The translations under genes and the position numbers were made by a program. Shown here piece after piece: positions 55,041 through 64,000 of a stretch of DNA of 64,000 nt. How positions within the stretch are numbered: position 1 is the stretch's first letter; each line of letters begins with the position of its first letter. The stretch lies in NCBI RefSeq assembly GCF_000513115.1, contig NZ_BAUU01000011.1, positions 1-64,000 on the forward strand, read 5' to 3'. Under the pieces are notes generated by a model. It did no database searches. It saw nothing but the letters and a program-made list of their open reading frames with translations, and was not told the origin of the DNA. The stretch comes from Halalkalibacter hemicellulosilyticusJCM 9152. Its GTDB lineage: Bacteria; Bacillota; Bacilli; Bacillales; Bacillaceae_D.

Positions 55041-55529
55041 ATGCATGTGTCATTAATAGTGGCAATGGATAAAAATAGAGTGATTGGTAAGGACAATCGC
55101 TTGCCGTGGAGCATTCCTCATGATTGGGCTTATGTCATGAAGAAGACGGAGGGGATACCCATTATCCTCGGAAGGAAAAATGTTGAATCTAATGGGAGAG
55201 CACTCCCTGGGCGACGGAATATTGTTGTGACAAGAAATAAGGAGTTTACGTACCCTGGGTGTGAGATCGCTCATTCTGTTGAAGAAGTGTTTGCTTTATG
55301 CCGGGAGGAAGAGGAGATCTTTATATTCGGAGGAGAGCAAATATACGAGCTGTTCATGCCTTATGTTGATACTATGTACATAACAAAGATTGAGCATGAG
55401 TTCGAAGGTGACACCTTTTTCCCAGAAGTTGATATGACCGAGTGGCAGGAAATTTCTGTTGAAAAAGGACTTAAGAATGATGAGAATCCGTATGATTATT
55501 ATTTTTGTGTGTATGAACGGAGGACTTGA
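55041..55529 (+). CDS. dfrA: Dihydrofolate reductase
   Basis: A 162-residue DHFR: VSLIVAMDKNRVIGKDNRLPWSIPHDW at the N-terminus, ILGRKNVESNGRALPGRRNIVVTR, and FIFGGEQIYELFMPYVDTMYIT. The conserved acidic active-site residue of the family corresponds to the D of HDWAYV. thyA is not adjacent. Start is uncertain: GTG 55032 or ATG 55041, both near GGAAGGG. Confidence 0.93.
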   Translation: MHVSLIVAMDKNRVIGKDNRLPWSIPHDWAYVMKKTEGIPIILGRKNVESNGRALPGRRNIVVTRNKEFTYPGCEIAHSVEEVFALCREEEEIFIFGGEQIYELFMPYVDTMYITKIEHEFEGDTFFPEVDMTEWQEISVEKGLKNDENPYDYYFCVYERRT

Positions 55530-55655
55530 TAGAGTAAAAGAACGTAATTAGATTCAATATGATGACTCAAAGGTAGGAGAGAGATGGTTCAAACGGAAAA
55601 AGTCCCTCATATAAAGCGAGGAAGCTTGCTAGTATGGCTTCACGCACCGAGAGAT

Positions 55656-55840
55656 GAAGGAGCGGAGTACGACGACGCGGCAGGTCGGCAGGTGACCTCG
55701 TGCGACCATGTGCTCCTCGTTCCTCTAATCACTCTGCATGTCCCTTGTTACTGTAGTTACGTTCTCCTCATGCCTCTATTTCGGGTTTTATTCCTTCTTT
55801 TGCCCTTGTTTAGCTCAAATAACGGAATGAGGAATCCTTT
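55656..55840. repeat. Dispersed intergenic repeat C, copy 2
   Basis: Same orientation and same order of blocks as 8812-8985 (CAGGTGACCTCGTGCGAC, CCTCATGCCTCTATTTCGGG, CTTGTTTAGCTCAA). Its right end falls within the 3' part of the rpiR reading frame. A further hairpin, CACCTTCCTT/AAGGAAGGTG, lies at 55903-55942, and a repeat B-like fragment (AAAAAAGACGCTAGCGAGTTTTTCTTT) at about 56000-56027. Confidence 0.8.
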
Positions 55841-56712
55841 TTCTTCTCAGGAAGCAGGATTTTCTGATTTAAAGGCAGGAGGATTCCCTTTATTTTCGCT
55901 CTCACCTTCCTTTCTCTCCACTGGACAGGGGGAAGGAAGGTGTAGAACGAATCGCTTCCCTCACTTTCATAAAAAAGTGGGGTGGTACGTCTCAGCGCAA
56001 AAAAGACGCTAGCGAGTTTTTCTTTAAAAAATCGTTTCACGTTTTGCTTAATTGATATAATTTCCTCGCAATCGACTCCTATTGTCACATAGTATGGAAT
56101 ATTAATCGTAGAGATTTTCGCAACGGTCGAATGCTTATCGTTCGTAATACTGATAATTGTGCTGTTTACTTTTTTTAGTTGGTGAATTTGAGCTAGTGTA
56201 AAAGGTGTTTCACCTGATACGGATAAAGCAATTGTCACACTATTATTACGAAATTTAGCGTGGATGGGAAAATGGGGATCTTTTATGTAAAGGGAAAATT
56301 TACCGACACTTGAGAAATAACGGGCGCCGTATTCAGCGAGAATTCCTGAACTACCCGTGCCGATGAAGATGACCGTATCTGCTTCCTTAATCGTTTTTGC
56401 AGCTTGATCCATTTTATCCTCTAAATCACCTTTTAACGTTCGTTCAAAAAACTCCGTTATGGATTGTTGTGGCGTTTTAATCGTTGTGCTTGATTTTCGT
56501 TCATTTTCCATTTTTAGTTTGATTTTAAATTCAGAGAAGCCTTCACAGTTTATTTTTCGACAAAACCGTAAAATTGTTGCAGTTGATACATGGGTTTCAT
56601 CGGCTAGTTCCCGAATACGCATATAGGCCACTTTTTCACTGTTTTGAGAAATGTAATTGTAAAGAGAGGATTCTAAATCATTAAAGGATGCAATCATTTC
56701 GGCTGTAAACAC
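55810..56712 (-). CDS. RpiR-family regulator, 3' end replaced by repeat DNA
   Basis: The first 218 residues are an ordinary RpiR sugar-phosphate regulator: HTH_6 (1-75, LADETHVSTATILRFCRKINCEGFSEFK) and a SIS domain (about 105-215, VIFIGTGSSGILAEYGARYF and ALSVSGETPFTLAQI). The last 80 or so residues do not resemble the family and are translated from the repeat region 55810-56060. The usual C-terminal helix after IPYYVT is missing. It may be inactive or altered. It diverges from the 6-phospho-beta-glucosidase gene it probably controls. Confidence 0.8.
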   Translation of the reverse strand: MFTAEMIASFNDLESSLYNYISQNSEKVAYMRIRELADETHVSTATILRFCRKINCEGFSEFKIKLKMENERKSSTTIKTPQQSITEFFERTLKGDLEDKMDQAAKTIKEADTVIFIGTGSSGILAEYGARYFSSVGKFSLYIKDPHFPIHAKFRNNSVTIALSVSGETPFTLAQIHQLKKVNSTIISITNDKHSTVAKISTINIPYYVTIGVDCEEIISIKQNVKRFFKEKLASVFFALRRTTPLFYESEGSDSFYTFLPPVQWRERKVRAKIKGILLPLNQKILLPEKKKDSSFRYLS

Positions 56713-56758
56713 TTCTGACCCTCCTTATTAGTTGTTATTTTTTTAGTTTACCATAAAA

Positions 56759-56773
56759 GTAACGTAATGTTAC
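56759..56773. promoter_or_regulatory. Inverted repeat 1 in the rpiR/bgl divergent promoter
   Basis: GTAAC-GTAAT-GTTAC, perfect 5-nt arms spaced by 5 nt. Candidate operator in the gap between divergent genes. Confidence 0.4.
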
Positions 56774-56780
56774 ATTGATG

Positions 56781-56797
56781 AAACAAATGACTTGTTT
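56781..56797. promoter_or_regulatory. Inverted repeat 2 in the rpiR/bgl divergent promoter
   Basis: AAACAA-ATGAC-TTGTTT, perfect 6-nt arms. Candidate RpiR operator controlling the glucosidase gene. Confidence 0.45.
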
Positions 56798-56803
56798 TGT
56801 TAA

Positions 56804-58339
<1,536 letters not shown>

Positions 58340-58362
58340 TAGGCGAAACGAATTGAAAATGG

Positions 58363-58407
58363 TTAAAAGGTTCCGAACATCAAAATGGGTGTTCGGAACC
58401 TTTTTAA
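58363..58407 (+). terminator. Glucosidase terminator
   Basis: TTAAAAGGTTCCGAACA / TGTTCGGAACCTTTTTAA, a strong hairpin with T run. Beyond it, 58408-58653 shows no gene. Confidence 0.92.
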
Positions 58408-58653
58408 TGAAGTCTTCATGATTATGATTAATACATTCTTCTGGCAATTATCAATCCGAAAATCTTTTTGAAATACCAATAATTTAAATTAGAGGATTGG
58501 TAACTAAATAAGCAATAAAATGACTGGGATTTTTTTGAAATTCATTGCAATGTTTTAATCCATCGTTAAGTTTCTGTAAATTTTTGTGTTTTACCATTCT
58601 TTTTATGAATAAATTAGTAAGATAGTTCTACAAGTGTTAAGGATGGTGAGTTT

Positions 58654-59946
58654 ATGAAGAAATATTCGAAACAAGAAACGAGTTGGATGTTTTATGACTG
58701 GGCGAGTAATGCCTTTTCGGTGATTATTACAACTGCGGTTTTTCCGATATTTTATAAGGCGCAAGCGGAATTAGCTGGAATTGAGGGTGCGGATTCTACA
58801 GCATATTTAGGGTATACCATTGCCATTTTTACATTTATTTTAGCCATTATTGGGCCGATATTAGGGACGATTGCTGATTATGAAGGGTATAAGAAACGAT
58901 TTTTCATTAGTTTTTTAATATTGGGGATATTTTCTACCTTTGCTCTAGTTTTTGTTCCAGAAGGGGAGTGGTTATTATTATTAGTCTTCTACACGCTAGC
59001 TTCACTTGGGTCAACAGGTGCCAACCTTTTTTATGATGCATTTTTAGTCGATGTTACGGAAAATAAGAGGATGAACAAAGTTTCAGCTAGAGGTTTCGGA
59101 TATGGCTATATCGGAGGAGCAATCCCCTTTGTTTTAAGTATCGTTGTTATTTTATTAGCGCAACAAGGGGTTATTCCAATTTCAAGTACAGCAGCGAGCA
59201 AAATTGCCTTTTTGATTGCGTGTATCTGGTGGGCGATCTTTGCCATTCCATTATTGAAAAATGTGAAACAAATCCATGCGATCAAACGCGACCGTAAACC
59301 GATTCGTACAAGCTTTCTTCGTTTGAAAGAAACCGTTACACATATTAGTCAATATAAACACGTAACAATCTTTCTAATTGCTTATTTCTTCTATATTGAT
59401 GGTGTGGGTACAATTATTTCGATGGCTACTGCTTATGGAACAGATGTCGGTGTTGATGCGACGGTGTTATTAGTCGTTCTCTTTGTAACGCAAATTGTCG
59501 CAGCTCCTTTTGCGTTATTGTACGGGAAGTTAGCGGATCGTTTCTCTGCCAAGATTATGTTGAACGTCGGGATTTTTGTCTATACCATTGTATGCATATA
59601 TGGATATTTCCTTGAGACAGCATTGGACTTTTGGATTCTCGCCATGCTTGTTGCTACATCACAAGGTGGTATGCAAGCACTGAGTCGTTCCTATTTTGCT
59701 AAGATGGTGCCTAAGCATAAGTCGAACGAATTCTTCGGTTTTTACAACATATTTGGTAAATTTGCATCTGTGACAGGTCCTTTATTAGTCGGTGTTACAG
59801 CTCAAGTAACCGGTAAATCAAATGCTGGTGTATTAAGCCTAATTGTGTTGTTTATTGTCGGAGCAATCGTGTTATTTTTTGTTCCTTCTGATAAGAAAAT
59901 AGAGCAAATAAACAGTGAAGCCGCTTTGAGGAGTAGGAAAATTTAA
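58654..59946 (+). CDS. MFS transporter, Atg22-like (UMF1 family)
   Basis: A 430-residue transporter with about twelve helices. ETSWMFYDWASNAFSVIITTAVFP at the N-terminus, GPILGTIADYEGYKKRFF, and GGMQALSRSYFAKMVPKHKSNEFFGFYNIFGKF at the C-terminal half are signatures of the Atg22-like UMF1 family, resembling B. subtilis YxiO. Substrate unknown, perhaps amino acids. AAGGATGGTGAG precedes the ATG. Confidence 0.88.
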   Translation: MKKYSKQETSWMFYDWASNAFSVIITTAVFPIFYKAQAELAGIEGADSTAYLGYTIAIFTFILAIIGPILGTIADYEGYKKRFFISFLILGIFSTFALVFVPEGEWLLLLVFYTLASLGSTGANLFYDAFLVDVTENKRMNKVSARGFGYGYIGGAIPFVLSIVVILLAQQGVIPISSTAASKIAFLIACIWWAIFAIPLLKNVKQIHAIKRDRKPIRTSFLRLKETVTHISQYKHVTIFLIAYFFYIDGVGTIISMATAYGTDVGVDATVLLVVLFVTQIVAAPFALLYGKLADRFSAKIMLNVGIFVYTIVCIYGYFLETALDFWILAMLVATSQGGMQALSRSYFAKMVPKHKSNEFFGFYNIFGKFASVTGPLLVGVTAQVTGKSNAGVLSLIVLFIVGAIVLFFVPSDKKIEQINSEAALRSRKI

Positions 59947-59976
59947 GAATTAGGAGCAAGGGAGGAGTGTTTTCTA

Positions 59977-60433
59977 GTGGAGCGGAATCTCACGATGATC
60001 GTAATGGGGAGTGTGGACGGTCATTTTTTCAGGGATGAGCTTTTATTAGGCAATGGGTGGTTTGATTGGTGTTAGGTCGCTAGGAGGGTCGATTTATGAA
60101 ATGTCACTAGACCCTTCTCCTTCGTTCGTCGTGATTGTTTGGCTTTCTGGTTTTATTAAGTTACTAGGTGTCGTTTTGTTATGGATGCTGTTTGTTCAAT
60201 GAAAGCAGCAGATGGTAACTAGAATTCTTTTTTATGTAACGAAGGGGGGAGGAATCTTTTTATTTTTATATGGATTTCTTAATTTTGTTACGATAACATT
60301 AAGTACGTTTGCTATTTTGGATTTTGATTTAGAAAATTATGCGGTGTTCTGGAGGTTAACTTTTTGGGAACCCTTTTGGATGATCGGTGGGTTTTTTATT
60401 TTTTTTCTGTTAAAAAGAACAAACTGTAATTGA
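59977..60433 (+). pseudogene. DUF3995 membrane protein, degraded
   Basis: Pieces of one membrane protein are spread over two frames. From GTG 59977 (after GGGAGGAG) the frame runs to about 60013, where restoring 2 nt shifts into VWTVIFSGMSFY; a TAG at 60047-60049 replaces the tryptophan expected in SFYWAMGG; then AMGGLIGVRSLGGSIYEM continues to a TGA at 60200-60202; the rest (VTRILFYVTKG to FWEPFWMIGGFFIFF) ends at 60433. Repaired length would be about 152 residues, right for DUF3995. At least three lesions, so probably a real pseudogene; the part from 60212 alone could still be translated. Confidence 0.7.
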
Positions 60434-60447
60434 GATGTTCTAAAGCC

Positions 60448-60490
60448 TTTGAGACAATCTCCTTTTTTATTAATAGAGACTATCTCAAAA
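60448..60490. terminator. Hairpin after the DUF3995 remnant
   Basis: TTTGAGACAATCTC / GAGACTATCTCAAA, a 14-nt stem with two wobble pairs. Confidence 0.65.
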
Positions 60491-60525
60491 GTATTACTCA
60501 ACTTTTATTCGAGTAGTAATGGTAT

Positions 60526-60571
60526 CACACGTTGTGCGCTTGATACGAAAAGACCAATCGTATTAAGCTTT
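60526..60571 (+). repeat. Dispersed repeat B, copy 4
   Basis: CACACGTTGTGCGCTTGATACGAAAAGACC...TCGTATTAAGC, nearly the same as the minus-strand reading of 29503-29556. Confidence 0.65.
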
Positions 60572-60633
60572 TTATAATGAAACGGTTATGCACATTGCTT
60601 AAGGGTCATTAAAAAGTGTAGCGGCCTTTCACC

Positions 60634-60954
60634 TTAGTTCGATGAAAGTTTAACAGCTGTCCCGTATGCAATAATCTCAGCAGCAGAGGCCATAACTGTT
60701 GACGTTTGTAAACGAAAACCAATAATCGCATTTGCTCCTTGACTTTCAGCATTTTCAACCATTCGGCCGATAGCCACTTTACGAGCTTGCTCCATCATTT
60801 CGTTATAGCCACTAATTTCACCACCAATTAGCCCTTTTAATGAAGCGGTAATATCACGGCCGACATGTTTTGTCTGTACTGTACTTCCTTTCACATACCC
60901 TATTACTTCTACAATTTCACGGTTTGCGACTTCATTAGTAGTCACGATCATCAT
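60634..60954 (-). CDS. YbjQ/UPF0145 family protein
   Basis: A 106-residue protein: VTTNEVANREIVEVIGYVKGSTV, GGEISGYNEMMEQARKVAIGRM and GANAIIGFRLQTSTVMASAAEIIAYGTAV. This is the YbjQ (UPF0145, DUF74) fold, oligomeric, function unknown. GGAGGAAG precedes the ATG. Its start overlaps the upstream small membrane gene by 20 nt, so the two form an operon. Confidence 0.9.
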   Translation of the reverse strand: MMIVTTNEVANREIVEVIGYVKGSTVQTKHVGRDITASLKGLIGGEISGYNEMMEQARKVAIGRMVENAESQGANAIIGFRLQTSTVMASAAEIIAYGTAVKLSSN

Positions 60955-61150
60955 ATTGATCTTCCTCCTTTTTCTCTTTCAATCGTTCTTTTATAAACAA
61001 TATAAGTAGTAAGACGACGGTAATTCCGTAGAGAGCAAATACAATGAGTGCCCATTTTAAAGAATAAATTAATAATCCAAATGCCGCAATATGTAAAATG
61101 ACAATCAATAAAATGAGCAGTAATTTGCTCTTTACGTATTTTTCTTTCAT
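60935..61150 (-). CDS. Small membrane protein upstream of ybjQ
   Basis: Not recognised. Seventy-one residues with two close hydrophobic segments (about 8-30 and 33-55) and a charged tail (KERLKEKKEEDQYDDRDY). Earlier in-frame ATGs at 61156 and 61165 are possible; no ribosome site is decisive. Overlaps the YbjQ gene by 20 nt. Confidence 0.6.
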   Translation of the reverse strand: MKEKYVKSKLLLILLIVILHIAAFGLLIYSLKWALIVFALYGITVVLLLILFIKERLKEKKEEDQYDDRDY

Positions 61151-61165
61151 TAGCATCCCATCCAT

Positions 61166-61515
61166 TTCTTTATTGTGTCTATATCTTTACGTTTTGATTA
61201 ACTAAATTGTTTCACTTTTTGTTCAAGTTTATGAAAAGAAATTAGAATATATGTACTCCGGTTATGGTGCAAAAAAGTTGGGAAATAAGCGGATGAAAAT
61301 GAAGATGGTATGAATTGGGGAGTATGTGTCACCAATTGAAAATATGAAGAGGGAATGAGGAAATTTCAACTGAGAATTCGGGTATTGTGCTAACTTAGCG
61401 AAGGATATTTCAGCAGCGGTTTATTGTTAATTATTGATTTCTTTAAAATTCTTTAAAAACTAGTATAATAATAAAAGTTAAGCAAATGGACAGAAAGGAT
61501 CTGTGATGAACTAAA
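61166..61515. other. Intergenic, no gene seen
   Basis: AT-rich gap between the divergent small-membrane/ybjQ operon and the sodium channel gene. TATAAT at 61464-61469 could be the channel gene's -10, without a clear -35. No coding pattern or repeat family member was recognised. Confidence 0.5.
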
Positions 61516-62337
61516 ATGGAATTAAAAACAAGAGAAGACATAAATGAACGTAAATCATTACGTTATCATATAAGACAAGTAGTAGAGCATCCATATTTTC
61601 AACCTATCGTAATCGGGATCATTTTATTGAATGGAATGATCATTGTTGCTGAAACGTATGCAACAGGAAACACTTTATTAATCACTTTAGATCAAATCAT
61701 TGTTTGGGTCTTTGTTGTTGAATTGATTTTAAAATTAATCGGATTAGGGTTTAGAGGTTATTTCTCTGATCGTTGGAATCTATTTGATTTTGCTATTGTC
61801 ATAGGTAGTTTAGTCTTTTATTCTACTCCGTTTGTTAGTGTGTTACGACTTATTCGTGTTTTGCGCTTAATTAGAATGATACCTGCGATACCAGCATTAC
61901 GAAAAATTATTGATTCGCTCTTGAAATCAGTACCAGCATTAACGGGTATTTTAGGCTTATCGATCTTAATTTTTTCTATTTATGCGATTATTGGGACTAC
62001 TTTTTTTAGTGACGTCTTACCGTATGAGTTTTTTGGGAGCTTTCATACATCGTTATTTACATTAATGCAAGTCGTAACGTTTGAATCATGGGCAAGTCAA
62101 GTGGCACGACCGATTATTAATGAAATCCCATGGTCGTGGGCGTATTTTGTTTCGTTTATTATTATTGGTGCCCTTGTCATCTTAAATCTTGTTGTAGCTG
62201 TGATTTTAAGTTATTTAGGTCAAGAGGATGATGTAGAGCGTGATAAGCAAATGAATCGTTTGTATGAAGAAAATAAGGCATTAAAACAAGATGTAGCTGA
62301 GATTAAAGAGATCTTGCTGAAGGGACAAAAGAGTTAA
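61516..62337 (+). CDS. NaChBac-type voltage-gated sodium channel
   Basis: A 273-residue six-helix channel subunit, acting as a tetramer. S4 has four gating arginines at three-residue steps (R111, R114, R117, R120 in LRLIRVLRLIRM). The pore reads TFESWAS (188-194), where NaChBac has TLESWAS; Glu190 is the selectivity residue. IPWSWAYFVSF leads into S6, and residues 236-273 form a C-terminal coiled coil. In alkaliphilic Bacillus this channel supports sodium re-entry, pH homeostasis and motility. Ribosome site is weak (AAAGGAT 16 nt upstream). Confidence 0.93.
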   Translation: MELKTREDINERKSLRYHIRQVVEHPYFQPIVIGIILLNGMIIVAETYATGNTLLITLDQIIVWVFVVELILKLIGLGFRGYFSDRWNLFDFAIVIGSLVFYSTPFVSVLRLIRVLRLIRMIPAIPALRKIIDSLLKSVPALTGILGLSILIFSIYAIIGTTFFSDVLPYEFFGSFHTSLFTLMQVVTFESWASQVARPIINEIPWSWAYFVSFIIIGALVILNLVVAVILSYLGQEDDVERDKQMNRLYEENKALKQDVAEIKEILLKGQKS

Positions 62338-62416
62338 TAGGACAATGGAAGCCTTATGAACTGGAGTCTATGTTACAAAGTGTATATTTAATCATTAAAA
62401 ATGAGGGGGAAGGCGA

Positions 62417-63127
62417 ATGAATGGTTTAAATAAATTGGTCATGTTAATTTGTATATTGTGAATTGCTTTCATACCAATGAAAGTTGAGGCGGCTGTTTCA
62501 ATTATAGATGAAGGAGAGTTTTTTAGTGAAAGTGAGATCGAATCTTTAAAGGAGCAATTTGAGGATTCTGAAAATGATTATTATATTGAGACCCTTATGA
62601 GTTTAGGAGGTCAATCTATTAGTCAGTTTGCAGCTGATACTTTGCAGGAAGTAAGGTCAGAAGGATATTCAGCTGTTGTTGTTATATCGAATGAAGAAGG
62701 CGAGATTCATATGGAGGTGGCAGAAGAAACCAATGTGGATCTTGTGATAGGTTCTAGTTCGATTGAATCGATTTTGGATGAGACGTTTATTCCTGAAGCG
62801 ATAAATGGTCATTTTGCAGATGGGATTCATGCTTTGCTTACGCACATTGAATCATTGGAGAGACCTGACGAAACGATTGAAGCTATAGATGAATCTGAAA
62901 CAGACTCTCGTGCAGAGAATACAGCTCCTGTAGAATCTGCACCTCCTTCTCACGGTTCAGACTCAACGGAGAGTTCATCGACTAGTGGTGATGATAGAGA
63001 AACTTCCAATTTTACTCTCCTTCTAACATGTGGACTTATAATTGTTATTTATTTTTGGACGAAGCGAAGAAAAACTAGAAAATATTATTCATTTTTTTGC
63101 TTTCACGATGCAGATATGGTGAAATAA
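62417..63127 (+). pseudogene. TPM-like exported protein, stop codon in signal peptide
   Basis: From ATG 62417 (after GGGGGAAGGCG) the frame encodes MNGLNKLVMLICIL, then TGA at 62459-62461, then IAFIPMKVEAAVSIIDEG and an unbroken frame to 63127. If TGA were TGG, this would be a good signal peptide with cleavage after VEA. The product has a TPM-like region (about residues 30-165, MSLGGQSISQFAADTLQEVRSEG, AVVVISNEEGEI), a serine/threonine-rich linker and a C-terminal membrane helix with basic tail. The family call is tentative. Translation might restart at ATG 62477 without a signal. Confidence 0.6.
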
Positions 63128-63147
63128 TTAGAAAAGGGGAGAAGATG

Positions 63148-63954
63148 ATGATTTTAAATCAAATTGTCGAAAGCATAAATCAAGTTAGAGAAAAAAATCC
63201 ACTTGTGCACAATATGACGAATGTGGTTGTGACCAATTTTACTGCGAATGGCTTGTATGCATTAGGTGCGTCACCAGTCATGGCTTATGCAAAAGAGGAA
63301 GTAGCCGATATGGCGCAAATGGCTGGTGCACTCGTATTAAATATCGGTACGCTGAAAGAAGAAGACGTTGAGGCGATGCTCATTGCTGGGAAATCAGCAA
63401 ATGAGCATGGAGTTCCTGTCATTTTTGATCCGGTTGGTGCAGGAGCAACTGTTTATCGAACGGAAACGTCTTGTAGAATTCTCGACGAACTCAATGTTTC
63501 GGTTATTCGTGGAAATGCAGCTGAGCTTGCGAATGTGATCGGTGAGCAATCTGAAATTAAAGGAGTCGATGGTGGGAGTGGGCGCCATAATTCAGTTGAA
63601 TTAGCGGAGAAGGCAGCTAAGCAACTTGATACAATTGTTGTGATGACAGGTAAAGAAGATGTCATAACTGATGGTCAGTCGACATTTATTGGACGAAACG
63701 GCCATCCGATGTTAACAAAGGTGACCGGAACGGGCTGTCTATTAAGCTCTGTCGTAGGAGCATTTGCTGCAGTTGAGAAAAATCTCGTATTAGCTTGTGT
63801 ATCAGCAGTATCTGTTTATGGTGTAGCAGCTGAATTTGCAGCAGAACAATCGGCAAAAGAAGGACCAGGTAGCTTTCAAATAGAATTTCTAAATCAATTA
63901 GCAAAAGTGAGTGCAAAGCATTTAGACGAGCGTCTAGCAATCAAGAAAAAGTAA
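63148..63954 (+). CDS. thiM: Hydroxyethylthiazole kinase
   Basis: ThiM phosphorylates 4-methyl-5-hydroxyethylthiazole in thiamine salvage. The 268-residue protein has [29 protein letters not shown] at the N-terminus, [11 protein letters not shown], and [14 protein letters not shown] with the catalytic cysteine. GGAG at 63138-63141 is 6 nt before ATG 63148 (3 nt before ATG 63145). No TPP riboswitch is seen upstream; thiD/thiE, if present, lie beyond the window. Confidence 0.94.
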   Translation: MILNQIVESINQVREKNPLVHNMTNVVVTNFTANGLYALGASPVMAYAKEEVADMAQMAGALVLNIGTLKEEDVEAMLIAGKSANEHGVPVIFDPVGAGATVYRTETSCRILDELNVSVIRGNAAELANVIGEQSEIKGVDGGSGRHNSVELAEKAAKQLDTIVVMTGKEDVITDGQSTFIGRNGHPMLTKVTGTGCLLSSVVGAFAAVEKNLVLACVSAVSVYGVAAEFAAEQSAKEGPGSFQIEFLNQLAKVSAKHLDERLAIKKK

Positions 63955-64000
63955 TAGGAAATTCTTTCTCAAGAAAAGACCGATATCAAGGACACTGAAA
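63955..64000. repeat. Start of a repeat A/B composite at the window edge
   Basis: CAAGAAAAGACCGATATCAAGGACACTGAAA combines the AAGAAAAGAC core of repeat B and the CACTGAAA of repeat A, as at 23009-23049. It is cut by the window end. Confidence 0.45.

Noticed and set aside
55584-56012. Open frame of 142 codons downstream of dfrA
   Set aside because: It is repeat C plus the antisense of the rpiR 3' end; no family resemblance.
63000-63147. TPP riboswitch before thiM
   Set aside because: The upstream DNA is the coding end of the TPM-like gene, and no CUGAGA/ACCUG-type core was found.

Overview
This window reads as chromosome of a low-GC, endospore-forming Bacillaceae, most likely an alkaliphilic or soda-lake relative of Bacillus (Halalkalibacterium/Alkalihalophilus type). 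The basis is gene content and order: sporulation genes (yhaL, spo0B, safA, coxA, bofC, YjcZ-family miniproteins), Bacillus regulators (hpr/scoC, LiaRS, NiaR), and a NaChBac-type voltage-gated sodium channel of the kind known from B. halodurans and B. pseudofirmus. Strong AGGAGG-type ribosome sites, GTG/TTG starts and hairpin-plus-U terminators are typical Firmicute features. No tRNA, rRNA, CRISPR array, IS transposase or prophage was seen.

Layout. (1) About 0.2-11.9 kb is the yhaM-yhaL-prsA-hpr-yhaH-serC-hit-ecsABC neighbourhood known from B. subtilis: RNA turnover, extracytoplasmic foldase, transition-state regulation, serine synthesis and the Ecs exporter. (2) A PAS-GGDEF-EAL protein and a CcdA-like protein precede a complete liaIHGFSR cell-envelope stress operon (15.5-20.1 kb). 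(3) After pbpF come hemE-hemH-hemY (23.2-26.6 kb). (4) A three-gene NitT/TauT-type ABC importer on the minus strand (26.7-29.3 kb) separates this block from a second syntenic block: spo0B-obg-pheB-pheA, niaR-nifS divergent from nadB-nadC-nadA, safA-coxA, bofC-ruvA-ruvB-(DUF2905)-queA-tgt-yajC-yrzE-yrbG (29.8-49.8 kb). (5) The last 14 kb is accessory: azoreductase with MarR regulator, a CE12-like esterase, an ECF sigma factor-PadR-SEDS cluster, dihydrofolate reductase, an RpiR/6-phospho-beta-glucosidase pair, an Atg22-like MFS protein, small membrane proteins, the sodium channel and thiM.

How genes work together. NAD synthesis is arranged around one divergent promoter: niaR and nifS face nadBCA, with an inverted repeat that could be the NiaR operator. 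Envelope biology recurs: PrsA, Ecs, Lia, PbpF, and the sigma-PadR-SEDS operon, whose promoter looks like its own ECF target site. That operon is the most interesting candidate system here.

Lesions and repeats. Four genes carry reading-frame damage: a CBO0543-like membrane gene (1-nt shift), ruvB (1-nt shift), a DUF3995 gene (shift plus two stops) and a TPM-like gene (stop inside the signal peptide). The rpiR gene has lost its normal 3' end and reads into repeat DNA. At least three families of short intergenic repeats are scattered through the window. Functional assignments come from recognising families by eye; no database search was run.
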